A stretch of 64,000 bases of DNA from Bacteroidota bacterium. GTDB lineage: Bacteria; Bacteroidota; Bacteroidia; Cytophagales; Cytophagaceae. The DNA lies in the NCBI GenBank assembly GCA_023458555.1, contig JAEWYS010000018.1:62001-126000 (forward strand), written 5' to 3'. The notes beneath the pieces are model-generated. The model did no database searches, was not told where the DNA came from, and was given only the letters and a program-made list of their open reading frames with translations. Each line of letters starts with the position of its first letter. Position 1 is the first letter of the stretch. A program made the position numbers and the translations under genes. Below are positions 23,027-31,203 of this stretch, in pieces.

Positions 23027-24181
23027 ATGAAGCAGGAATTTCAGGTCAGGTTTAGTTACCCGGTGCATTTTACCGAAGGAGTATTTAAAGCGGAGAATCT
23101 ACTGTTGAGAAACCTGATTGATTCAAAAGCGGTTCAGCCGGCCAAAGTTCTTGTAGTGATTGATAAGGGATTGATAAATGCGTATCCGGCACTTACGGAA
23201 GAAGTAAGCGCTTATTTTCGTTTTCACAAAGATATGCTAATGGCAGAACCGGCAATTATTGTATTGCCGGGTGGAGAAGATGCTAAAAACGACGTTGACC
23301 TGTTATTTAAGCTTATTACAGCTGTACATGATTATGGCATTTGCAGACATTCTTATCTTATAGCTGTTGGTGGAGGAGCCTTGCTTGATCTGGCCGGTTT
23401 TGCTGCCGCTATCGCACATCGTGGGGTGCGGCACATCCGAATACCAACTACTGTGCTCTCTCAAAATGATTCAGGAGTAGGAGTAAAGAACGGAATTAAT
23501 TTTAACGGAAAGAAAAACTTTCTGGGATCGTTCAGCCCGCCGTTCGCAGTTGTCAATGACATAAGCTTTCTTGATTCACTATCTGACAGGGATTGGATTT
23601 CCGGTATATCTGAAGCAATAAAGGTTGCTTTGATCAAAGACAGAAGCTTTTTTTATCAATTGAAGAATAATACATCCAGACTAGTTGCACGTGATAAGGA
23701 AGCGATGGCTCATCTGATTATGCGATGTGCAGCATTGCATCTGGAACACATCGGCGGAGCGGATCCGTTTGAAACCGGTTCTTCCAGGCCTCTGGACTTC
23801 GGACATTGGGCGGCACATAAAATGGAACAGTTAAGCCGGCATGCTATCAGACACGGAGAAGCGGTAGCCTCGGGTATTGCAATTGACGTACTTTATTCAT
23901 GGCTTATTGGTTTGCTTGCTTTTGAATCGTGTAAGGAAATACTGGATGTTTTGTCTGATACAGGATTTACATTATATCATGATTGTATTGAAGATGGCAA
24001 AGCGCTGCTGGCCGGTCTTGGCGAATTTCGGGAGCATCTCGGAGGCAAGCTGACGATTATGCTTTTGAAGGATATCGGTTCGGGGCTGGAGGTCAATTAT
24101 ATAGAGGAAGACCGGATGCTTCGTGCGATTGAGATTCTCAGAGCGTATCACATGAGTGGCAAACTGGAAATGGTGAACTGA
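23027..24181 (+). CDS. eboD: EboD, 3-dehydroquinate synthase-like protein
   Basis: This 384-residue member of the dehydroquinate synthase fold superfamily shows the NAD-binding loop (VGGGALLDLAGFAAAIAHRG), IPTTVLSQNDSGVGVKNGINF, and the metal-binding region with DFGHWAAHKME and IRHGEAVASG. The family reaction is a cyclisation of a sugar phosphate, and related enzymes make cyclitols. In ebo clusters EboD is thought to supply a sugar-derived precursor, but its substrate is not established. It is unlikely to be the housekeeping AroB because of its setting. Its stop overlaps the eboE start (TGATG). Confidence 0.88.
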   Translation: MKQEFQVRFSYPVHFTEGVFKAENLLLRNLIDSKAVQPAKVLVVIDKGLINAYPALTEEVSAYFRFHKDMLMAEPAIIVLPGGEDAKNDVDLLFKLITAVHDYGICRHSYLIAVGGGALLDLAGFAAAIAHRGVRHIRIPTTVLSQNDSGVGVKNGINFNGKKNFLGSFSPPFAVVNDISFLDSLSDRDWISGISEAIKVALIKDRSFFYQLKNNTSRLVARDKEAMAHLIMRCAALHLEHIGGADPFETGSSRPLDFGHWAAHKMEQLSRHAIRHGEAVASGIAIDVLYSWLIGLLAFESCKEILDVLSDTGFTLYHDCIEDGKALLAGLGEFREHLGGKLTIMLLKDIGSGLEVNYIEEDRMLRAIEILRAYHMSGKLEMVN

Positions 24182-25404
24182 TGAAAATTGCCGGAGATAT
24201 ACATTTTTCATATTGTACCAACATACATCCCGGAGAATCATGGGAAGAAACTTTTCAGGCTTTAAAGAATAATCTTCCCCTGGTCAAAGAAAAGATTGTT
24301 CCGCTTGAGAAAATGGGTATTGGTCTGAGACTGTCGGCCCGTGCTGCAGGAGAATTGCTTAGTGGTAATAATCTTTCAGAGTTTAAGTACTGGCTTAGCT
24401 GCTACAATCTCTATGTTTTTACAATCAACGGATTTCCGTACGGAGGTTTTCATAACATAAGAGTAAAAGATGATGTGCATAAGCCAGACTGGCAGACCGG
24501 AGAGCGCCTTTTATATACCCAAAATCTTATTGATATATTGTCAGAATTGCTGCCTGCGGGAATGGAAGGCAGTATTTCTACTTCACCTCTTTCTTACAGA
24601 CCCTGGTATAAAAACAGTGCAGAGACAGAGAAAGCTATTGCTACAGCGACTAAAAAACTCGTTGAAGTCGCGGTATATCTTAAAAATCTTGAAGAGGAAA
24701 AAAATATACTGATTCATATCGATATTGAGCCAGAACCCGATGGGTTTCTTGAAAACGCCGGCGATGTAGCAGAGTATTACAATGCGTATTTGTTAAAAGA
24801 AGGAAAAGAGTATTTCTCGGCCTGTACAGGCGTAGATAGTGATGAAGCAAGATATGATCTTCTCCGGTATATACGAATCTGTTATGATGTCTGTCATTTT
24901 GCCCTGGCTTTTGAGTGTATTCAAGAGGTAATGGAGTGTTGGAGACCTTTGGGTATTCAGGTTGGCAAGATTCAGATCAGCGCTGCTCTGGAGGCCAGAT
25001 TGTCCGGTGAGCTGGCGGAAAACGAAAAGGTTCTGAATGAATTGCTCCGATTTGATGAGTCGACCTATCTGCATCAGCTGGTGGCGGAAACAAAAGATCG
25101 GAAAAGCTGTCTCCGATATCCGGATCTTAGCGGTATAGATAAATCGGTTTTCACGCAACAGCCTGTCGAGCGTATCAGAGTGCACTTTCATGTTCCTGTG
25201 TTTATTGAGCGGTATGGATACCTGGTATCTACTCAACAGGAAATTAAAAATACACTGGCCTGGTTGAAAAAGAACAAGATATCAAATCATTGGGAGGTCG
25301 AAACGTATACGTGGACTGTTCTGCCGGATGATCTGCGATTCGATTTACCTGCTTCTATTGCCAGAGAAATGCAGTGGATTGTTGATTGCTGGGAACAGGT
25401 CTAA
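24181..25404 (+). CDS. eboE: EboE, metabolite traffic protein
   Basis: The 407-residue protein resembles the xylose-isomerase-like TIM-barrel group. There is no signal peptide or membrane helix. Segments such as HIDIEPEPDGFLENAGDVAEYY, IRICYDVCHFALAF and IQVGKIQISAALEARL carry acidic and His residues where metal-binding barrels place them (inference). In cyanobacteria EboE is one of the conserved members required for precursor traffic. It is the last gene of the local cluster and starts one base before the eboD stop. The usual sixth gene, eboF (a phosphodiesterase or phosphatase), is not found next to it. Confidence 0.82.
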   Translation: MKIAGDIHFSYCTNIHPGESWEETFQALKNNLPLVKEKIVPLEKMGIGLRLSARAAGELLSGNNLSEFKYWLSCYNLYVFTINGFPYGGFHNIRVKDDVHKPDWQTGERLLYTQNLIDILSELLPAGMEGSISTSPLSYRPWYKNSAETEKAIATATKKLVEVAVYLKNLEEEKNILIHIDIEPEPDGFLENAGDVAEYYNAYLLKEGKEYFSACTGVDSDEARYDLLRYIRICYDVCHFALAFECIQEVMECWRPLGIQVGKIQISAALEARLSGELAENEKVLNELLRFDESTYLHQLVAETKDRKSCLRYPDLSGIDKSVFTQQPVERIRVHFHVPVFIERYGYLVSTQQEIKNTLAWLKKNKISNHWEVETYTWTVLPDDLRFDLPASIAREMQWIVDCWEQV

Positions 25405-25414
25405 GCGTGAATGA

Positions 25415-27400
25415 TTACTCTTTGTCTGGTTTTACCAGCTCAAATTCCACACGACGGTTGATGCGCTTATCAGCTTCCGTTTTTTCCTCCACAATTGGCC
25501 GCTGGTTTCCATAGCCTTTGGCATCAATTCTTTCTGAAGCTACCTGACCATTTTCCATAATGTATTTTTTTATGGAATCTGCTCTGCGTTGCGAAAGCCG
25601 GAGATTCATATCTGCATTACCTTCCTGATCGGTATGCCCCGATATTTTCAGAGACATTGTCGGATGATCCACCAGAAAGTTTACCAGCTTATCAAGGTCA
25701 GTATGCATTTCTGGAAGTATTTCCGCACTTCCGTTTTCAAACTCAAGAGAGGCAAACTTCCAGCGATTGTAGTTAATTGAGGGAGTCTGTAGATCAAAAC
25801 TGGTATCGCCGTCAAGGAAGAAGCGTTCTTCGATCCGGAAAAAATCGTCGCCCTGAATTACAAGGAGGTAATTGTTTTTGTCAATCAGATCAAACTCATA
25901 GCTTCCGTCTTCTTTCAGATACTTTGGGGCTACTTCGATACCATTATCCAGGTCAATAATGGATACAATTCCTTTGAATGGTACTCCGGTAAGGGAATCT
26001 GTGAGGCTTCCTTTAAAGCTGGTGAGAGCCAGCGGTTGGGCTTCCATAGGTAGCGGAAAGGAAAACAGATCAAGATTTTTGTCATTTTCTTCTGCTTTCG
26101 CATAAAACAGGTTTTTGGAATCGGAATCAATGGTAAAATAATATTCATCCCCTTTGCTGTTAACCAGGGGACCGATGTTTTTGGGTTCAGACCAGTTTTT
26201 GCCGACTTTATGCGATTTGAATATATCATAGCTTCCAAAGTTTAGCAGGTGTCCGTTGGAGCTAAAATAAAATACATGATGCTGAGGGTGATAAAAGGGG
26301 CTCACTTCATTGGCTCTCGTATTGATAACCGGGCCCATATTTTCTGCTTCAGCCCAGGAGCCGTCCGGGAGTTTGTAGGTAAAATAGATATCCGATAAGC
26401 CAAAGCCTCCTAGTCTGTCAGATGCAAAATACAGGGTATCTTCGGAATGAGACAATGTTGGTTGTGAGTCCCAGGCAGTACTATTGACTTTCGGACCAAG
26501 ATTTTGCGGTTTTGACCATGCAGAGTCACCAATCCGTTGGCTTACGTACAGATCGCAGCTGCCCATACAGTCCGCACAATCGTATTGATAGCCTGCCACC
26601 CGGCATCGGGCAAAATACAAGGTTTTGCCGTCTCTGGAGATACAGGCAGAGCCTTCATTGCAACTGCTGTTAATCGGTGTACCGAAGGGCAGGGCCTCGT
26701 CCCAGAAACCATCATAATTTATGGTATACCAGAGATCTTCCTCCTCGTTATAGTCAATTCTTCCGTATTTGAGGTTTTTCTTTCGTTTGGTAAAGATGAG
26801 CCTATTGTCACTCATACTCATGGTAGGACCATAGTCCGGATACTTCGTATCATTAACCAGTTCTCCCATATTCAAAAACACACTTCTGGGAGGCACGAGT
26901 GTATCGATGTTTCTACGGTAGCTTACCAGTTCATAATAGGTTTCGAGAGGTACATAATAGCTCTTTTGAATAAAGCGGTCCCAGTTGTTAAAATGCTGCA
27001 GAACTTCATTTTGTTTACCGGGAAGATTTTTCAGAACAATATTATATATGGAAATTGCTTTATGTTCCTGATCAAGCACCTCGTATAGCTGACCAAGTTT
27101 CCATAGTAATTGTATGTCTTTGGAAAAATTGGCGATACCAAAGCTTTTTACATAATCTTCAAGTCTGGGAAGCAGCTCCTGGAGATTTTCAGCCTGCTCA
27201 TACTTTTGAATTTCTTTGAGCTTTTTCAGATCGTAATAATAGCCTCTGTTGTAATTGCGAAATTGCAGCTGCCAGTTTTTTTCTTCGGTGGACTCGCCAC
27301 TGCGCAAAGGTTTAATGGTGACTTGAGCGTTTTTATCCTGACTGTATCCCCAAATACTTAGCAGTAAAAAATAAATAATAACTATTTGCTTAAACCACAT
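25415..27400 (-). CDS. PorE-like OmpA-family protein with TPR and beta-propeller
   Basis: This 661-residue envelope protein starts with a signal peptide (MWFKQIVIIYFLLLSIWGYSQ) without a lipobox Cys. An N-terminal alpha-helical region (about residues 50-150) could be TPR-like. PD40/WD40-type propeller repeats follow (YPDYGPTMSMSDNRLIFTK; CISRDGKTLYFARC; TLSHSEDTLYFASDRLGG; FYFSSNGH). Next is a carboxypeptidase-regulatory-like domain (GSLTDSLTGVPFKGIVSII). The end is an OmpA-type peptidoglycan-binding domain with GHTDQEGNADMNLRLSQRRA and GYGNQRPI. This is the domain order of PorE, a T9SS component that links the outer-membrane machinery to peptidoglycan. PorE of P. gingivalis is a lipoprotein, so the missing lipobox is a difference. 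The gene converges on eboE with a gap of 10 bp. Confidence 0.78.
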   Translation of the reverse strand: MWFKQIVIIYFLLLSIWGYSQDKNAQVTIKPLRSGESTEEKNWQLQFRNYNRGYYYDLKKLKEIQKYEQAENLQELLPRLEDYVKSFGIANFSKDIQLLWKLGQLYEVLDQEHKAISIYNIVLKNLPGKQNEVLQHFNNWDRFIQKSYYVPLETYYELVSYRRNIDTLVPPRSVFLNMGELVNDTKYPDYGPTMSMSDNRLIFTKRKKNLKYGRIDYNEEEDLWYTINYDGFWDEALPFGTPINSSCNEGSACISRDGKTLYFARCRVAGYQYDCADCMGSCDLYVSQRIGDSAWSKPQNLGPKVNSTAWDSQPTLSHSEDTLYFASDRLGGFGLSDIYFTYKLPDGSWAEAENMGPVINTRANEVSPFYHPQHHVFYFSSNGHLLNFGSYDIFKSHKVGKNWSEPKNIGPLVNSKGDEYYFTIDSDSKNLFYAKAEENDKNLDLFSFPLPMEAQPLALTSFKGSLTDSLTGVPFKGIVSIIDLDNGIEVAPKYLKEDGSYEFDLIDKNNYLLVIQGDDFFRIEERFFLDGDTSFDLQTPSINYNRWKFASLEFENGSAEILPEMHTDLDKLVNFLVDHPTMSLKISGHTDQEGNADMNLRLSQRRADSIKKYIMENGQVASERIDAKGYGNQRPIVEEKTEADKRINRRVEFELVKPDKE

Positions 27401-27493
27401 TTGCTCTTTAGCTCAGATTTAAATTGGTGACCTTTCAGATTAATAATCGCTTTTTGAAATAGGAAACCAAACGATTCCCTTACAAATTAGTTA

Positions 27494-27501
27494 CAAACTT
27501 A
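27494..27501 (-). promoter_or_regulatory. Bacteroidetes -7 element for PorE-like gene
   Basis: On the minus strand this reads TAAGTTTG, an exact TAnnTTTG match, about 93 bases upstream of the start codon at 27400. No matching -33 TTG was seen on that strand. The 212-bp gap between the divergent PorE-like and lon genes holds this element and a separate one for lon, and no gene. Confidence 0.45.
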
Positions 27502-27552
27502 TGAAATTTATGGTATAAGTATTGTAAAATGTAATTTATAAGATATTTAAAT

Positions 27553-27560
27553 TAAATTTG
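27553..27560 (+). promoter_or_regulatory. Bacteroidetes -7 element for lon
   Basis: TAAATTTG is an exact TAnnTTTG match 52 bases before the lon ATG. A TTG at 27522-27524 is 28 bases upstream, longer than the usual 19-23, so the -33 part is uncertain. A purine-rich GGAAGGAG lies about 10 bases before the ATG and supports the start at 27613. Confidence 0.5.
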
Positions 27561-27612
27561 CTTTTTGTATCTAATGTAGTACGCCAAAATGGCAATGGAA
27601 GGAGTAGCGTGA

Positions 27613-30099
27613 ATGTATAAAAAAGGAGAGACTGACCAGATTTTTTTTCCTCAATTTATTGATGGTGAAAGTGTAGAGACGATACCGCTTCTTTCTCCTG
27701 AGGAGGAGGAACTAATGAATAAAGAAGATACTCCTGAGGTATTGCCGATACTTCCTGTACGAAATACGGTTTTATTTCCCGGGGTAGTTATTCCGGTTAC
27801 AGTAAGTCGCCAGAAATCGATCCGTCTTGTCAAAAAATCTTACAGGGGCGATCGTGTCATAGGAGTTGTGGCTCAGGAAAATACGAGCACACAGGAACCC
27901 GGGCTTACTGATCTGTATCAGGTCGGGACCGTGGCTAAGATTCTCAGAATGCTGATTATGCCCGATGGTAATACAACTATTATTATTCAGGGACAAAAAC
28001 GTTTCCGGATCAAGGAGCAGGTACAGGAAGAACCGTTTCTGACTGCTAAAATTGAAGTGTTTGGAGACAGCAATGCTACTGTCAATAAGAAGGAACTGAA
28101 GGCGCTGATTCAGTCATTGAAAGATTCGGCGGATAAAATACTGAAGCTGAATCCGGAAATTCCTCAGGATGCCCAGGTAGCTATCAATAATATTGAAAGT
28201 CCAGCCTTTTTAACACATTTTTTATCCTCTAATCTGAATGTTGAGGTAAAGGAAAAGCAAAAACTGCTGGAGATTACTGATCTGGTGAAACGCGGCACTA
28301 TGCTGCTGGAGTACCTGATGAAAGAGATTCAGATGCTGAAGCTCAAGCAGGAGATTCAGAGCAAAGTGCATTCTGACATTGATCAGCAGCAACGTGATTA
28401 TTATATAAGGCAGCAGATAAAGGTTCTTCAGGATGAGCTGGGAGAGGAATCAACCGATCAGGAAATTGAAAAGCTGAGACAAAAGGCGAAAGGTAAAAAC
28501 TGGCCCAAAGCGGTCGGAGATCACTTTAGCCGGGAGCTGGTAAAGCTGGAGCGGATGAATCCTATGGCCTCAGAGTATCCGCTTAGCTTCAATTATGCAG
28601 AGTTTCTGGTTGATCTTCCATGGGGAGAAGAAACAAAGGATAATTTTGATCTGGACAGAGCAAAGAAAATACTTGATGCAGATCATTCGGGTCTCGAAAA
28701 AGTCAAGGAGCGTATCCTGGAGTATCTGTCCGTCCTGAAGCTGAAAAAGGATATGAAAGCGCCTATCCTTTGTCTGTACGGACCTCCGGGAGTCGGAAAA
28801 ACTTCACTGGGGCGTTCGATAGCCAAATCACTCGGACGAAAATATGTCAGAATGTCACTGGGCGGTGTCAAGGATGAAGCTGAGATACGGGGCCATCGTA
28901 AAACCTATGTCGGAGCAATGCCGGGTAAAATTATCGGCAATCTCAAGAAAGTAGAAAGCAGCAATCCGGTATTTATTCTGGATGAGATTGATAAACTTGG
29001 ATCAGATTTCCGTGGAGACCCTTCTTCGGCTTTGCTGGAAGTGCTTGATCCGGAGCAGAACAGCACGTTTGTCGATAACTATCTGGAAGTGGAGTACGAT
29101 CTCTCCAAGATCCTGTTTATTGCTACAGCCAATAATCTGGATTCTATCCAGCCGGCGCTTATGGACAGGATGGAAGTAATCGAAATCAATGGGTATACGC
29201 TGGAGGAAAAGCTTGAAATTGCCAAAAAGCATCTGGTCCCCAAGCAGAAGAAAGAGCATGGTCTGAAAGCCGGTGATCTTAAGTTTAGCGACAATGCGCT
29301 GGTCAAGCTGATAGAAGATTATACCAGAGAATCCGGTGTCCGGAATCTGGAACGAAAAATCGGTTCTGTCATCCGGAAAGTAGCGCGCCTTGTAGCGACA
29401 GATGCCAGCTACAGGAAGACAGTGACTCCGGATGATGTAGTCAAGTATCTCGGTATCGAGGATTTTGAGAAAGAGACCTATCAGGACAGTGAAGTGGCCG
29501 GAGTAGTAACCGGGCTTGCATGGACTCCTTACGGCGGAGAAATACTTATGATTGAATCCAGTATAAGCAAAGGGAAAGGTCGTCTGACTCTTTCCGGAAA
29601 ACTGGGAGATGTCATGAAAGAATCTGCACAGGCAGCTTTGTCATACCTTCGGGCGCATGCAGAAGATCTGGAGATAGATTATAAAATCTTTGATCACTTT
29701 GATCTTCATGTCCATGTTCCGGCCGGTGCTGTTCCAAAGGATGGACCTTCTGCCGGGATTACGATCTTTACCAGTCTTGCTTCTGTTTTTACGCAGCGAA
29801 TGGTAAGAGATAAACTGGCAATGACCGGTGAAATCACTCTAAGAGGTAAAGTATTGCCGGTCGGGGGAATTAAGGAGAAGATTCTTGCTGCCAAGAGAGC
29901 CGGAATCAGGGAAATTATAATGAGTGAAAAAAACAGAAAGGATATTCAGGAGATTAATAAGGATTATATCAAAGATCTGAAAATTCATTTTGTCCAGAAT
30001 GTAGATCAGGTCCTTGAACTGGCTCTGCTCAATAAGAAGGTGAAGAAACCGGTTAATCTCTCGGTGAATCACCTCGAAAAAGAAAAGGAAAATGTATAA
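27613..30099 (+). CDS. lon: ATP-dependent protease Lon
   Basis: Lon is a cytoplasmic AAA+ protease that degrades misfolded and short-lived regulatory proteins. The 828 residues contain the N-terminal substrate domain (from about residue 40: LPILPVRNTVLFPGVVIPV). The AAA+ module has Walker A GPPGVGKTSLG and Walker B FILDEIDKLG. The C-terminal protease domain has the catalytic Ser in PKDGPSAGIT and Lys in GGIKEKILAAKRAG. The length and all three parts are intact. A terminator after its stop separates it from porQ. Confidence 0.98.
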   Translation: MYKKGETDQIFFPQFIDGESVETIPLLSPEEEELMNKEDTPEVLPILPVRNTVLFPGVVIPVTVSRQKSIRLVKKSYRGDRVIGVVAQENTSTQEPGLTDLYQVGTVAKILRMLIMPDGNTTIIIQGQKRFRIKEQVQEEPFLTAKIEVFGDSNATVNKKELKALIQSLKDSADKILKLNPEIPQDAQVAINNIESPAFLTHFLSSNLNVEVKEKQKLLEITDLVKRGTMLLEYLMKEIQMLKLKQEIQSKVHSDIDQQQRDYYIRQQIKVLQDELGEESTDQEIEKLRQKAKGKNWPKAVGDHFSRELVKLERMNPMASEYPLSFNYAEFLVDLPWGEETKDNFDLDRAKKILDADHSGLEKVKERILEYLSVLKLKKDMKAPILCLYGPPGVGKTSLGRSIAKSLGRKYVRMSLGGVKDEAEIRGHRKTYVGAMPGKIIGNLKKVESSNPVFILDEIDKLGSDFRGDPSSALLEVLDPEQNSTFVDNYLEVEYDLSKILFIATANNLDSIQPALMDRMEVIEINGYTLEEKLEIAKKHLVPKQKKEHGLKAGDLKFSDNALVKLIEDYTRESGVRNLERKIGSVIRKVARLVATDASYRKTVTPDDVVKYLGIEDFEKETYQDSEVAGVVTGLAWTPYGGEILMIESSISKGKGRLTLSGKLGDVMKESAQAALSYLRAHAEDLEIDYKIFDHFDLHVHVPAGAVPKDGPSAGITIFTSLASVFTQRMVRDKLAMTGEITLRGKVLPVGGIKEKILAAKRAGIREIIMSEKNRKDIQEINKDYIKDLKIHFVQNVDQVLELALLNKKVKKPVNLSVNHLEKEKENV

Positions 30100-30108
30100 T
30101 AGAATTGT

Positions 30109-30141
30109 CGGGATTTCGTTTTTCAGAAATCCCGTTTTTTT
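30109..30141 (+). terminator. Rho-independent terminator between lon and porQ
   Basis: CGGGATTTC at 30109-30117 pairs perfectly with GAAATCCCG at 30126-30134 around an 8-base loop and runs into seven Ts. It starts 10 bases after the lon stop. It would be inside porQ if that gene started at 30092, which argues for the later start. Confidence 0.88.
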
Positions 30142-30145
30142 GTAT

Positions 30146-31192
30146 ATGATCAGATACCTTTTTCTTTTTTTTATCTGTATTACCGGATTTTGCTCGCATG
30201 CCCAGCTGGGCGGTTCCGCTGCCTATCACTATATCAATGTACCGGTCAATGCCAGAGTAAGCGGCATGGGAGGAAAATATGTCTCTTTGAGAGATGATGA
30301 TATAATTTCCTTTATGCAGAATCCTGCTTCTCTAAATAAGGATATGTCCGGCAGGCTCTCGGTCAATTATATGCCTTATCTTACCGGTGTCAATGCAACT
30401 ACCCTTGCCTATGGATTACAGTCCGGTGAAAACAATCTTTATGGCATAGGGTTTACTTTTTTTGATTATGGAAAACTGGATGAGACTGCACCTGACGGCA
30501 CTGTAACAGGGACTTTCCGGGTCAATGAATATGCTATTACCGGAGGCTGCTCACATGTAATAGGTAATTATACGCTTGGGATGAATCTGAAGCTGGCCGG
30601 TTCGCATCTTGGACCTTATAGTTCTTATGCCATTATGGCAGATTTGGGCGGTTTTTATCAGCATCCTGAAAAAGACTGGACTATTGGGATGGTTTTTAAG
30701 AATATAGGTTATGCATTCAAGCGATATACTTCCGGGGTAAATGTCAGGGTGCCATTGGAGGTGATTGCAGGAGCAAGCTATAAGCTGGAAAATTTACCTT
30801 TTCGGCTTACTATTTCAGCACACAATTTGCAGCGTCCGGATATTGTCTATCTTGATCCGGACAAGAAAGGCAAAGTTGACCTTATGGGTAATGAAGTAAA
30901 AGAAAAGAAGAAAATAGGCGATCAGATATTCCGGCATTTTATCTTTGGCGGAGAGTTTCTGCTGAGTAAGAATTTTCATGTCAGGGTAGCTTACAATCCG
31001 CAGAGAAGAAGAGAAATGCGTCTGGAAGAAAGAGCCGGAGTAGCGGGCATGGCCATCGGATGTAATCTTACTGTAAAAAATATCGGCCTGGCTTATACCA
31101 GATCATTTTATCATGTGTCGGGTGCTTCCAATCATTTGACATTAACAACCAGCATGGATAGAGTATTTAAGAAAAGGGAATTGCAAAATTAA
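30146..31192 (+). CDS. porQ: Type IX secretion system protein PorQ
   Basis: PorQ belongs to the outer-membrane attachment complex (PorU-PorV-PorQ-PorZ) that cleaves sorting domains from T9SS cargo and anchors it to the surface. The mature part begins at about Gln21 after the signal peptide MIRYLFLFFICITGFCSHAQ. It shows the family pattern: YHYINVPVNARVSGMGG, the DDDIISFMQNPASLN loop, and a barrel with FRVNEYAITGGCSHVIGNYTL and GLAYTRSFYHVSGASNHL. The frame is open back to an ATG at 30092, but that would place the lon terminator in the coding region, so 30146 is chosen (348 residues). It is 11 bp from hslU. It fits with the PorE-like gene upstream and the T9SS cargo further along. Confidence 0.9.
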   Translation: MIRYLFLFFICITGFCSHAQLGGSAAYHYINVPVNARVSGMGGKYVSLRDDDIISFMQNPASLNKDMSGRLSVNYMPYLTGVNATTLAYGLQSGENNLYGIGFTFFDYGKLDETAPDGTVTGTFRVNEYAITGGCSHVIGNYTLGMNLKLAGSHLGPYSSYAIMADLGGFYQHPEKDWTIGMVFKNIGYAFKRYTSGVNVRVPLEVIAGASYKLENLPFRLTISAHNLQRPDIVYLDPDKKGKVDLMGNEVKEKKKIGDQIFRHFIFGGEFLLSKNFHVRVAYNPQRRREMRLEERAGVAGMAIGCNLTVKNIGLAYTRSFYHVSGASNHLTLTTSMDRVFKKRELQN

Positions 31193-31203
31193 AATCTTAA
31201 GCG

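Noticed and set aside
26537..27088. Plus-strand open frame opposite the PorE-like gene
   Set aside because: The minus-strand gene has clear propeller and OmpA domains. The antisense frame shows none.
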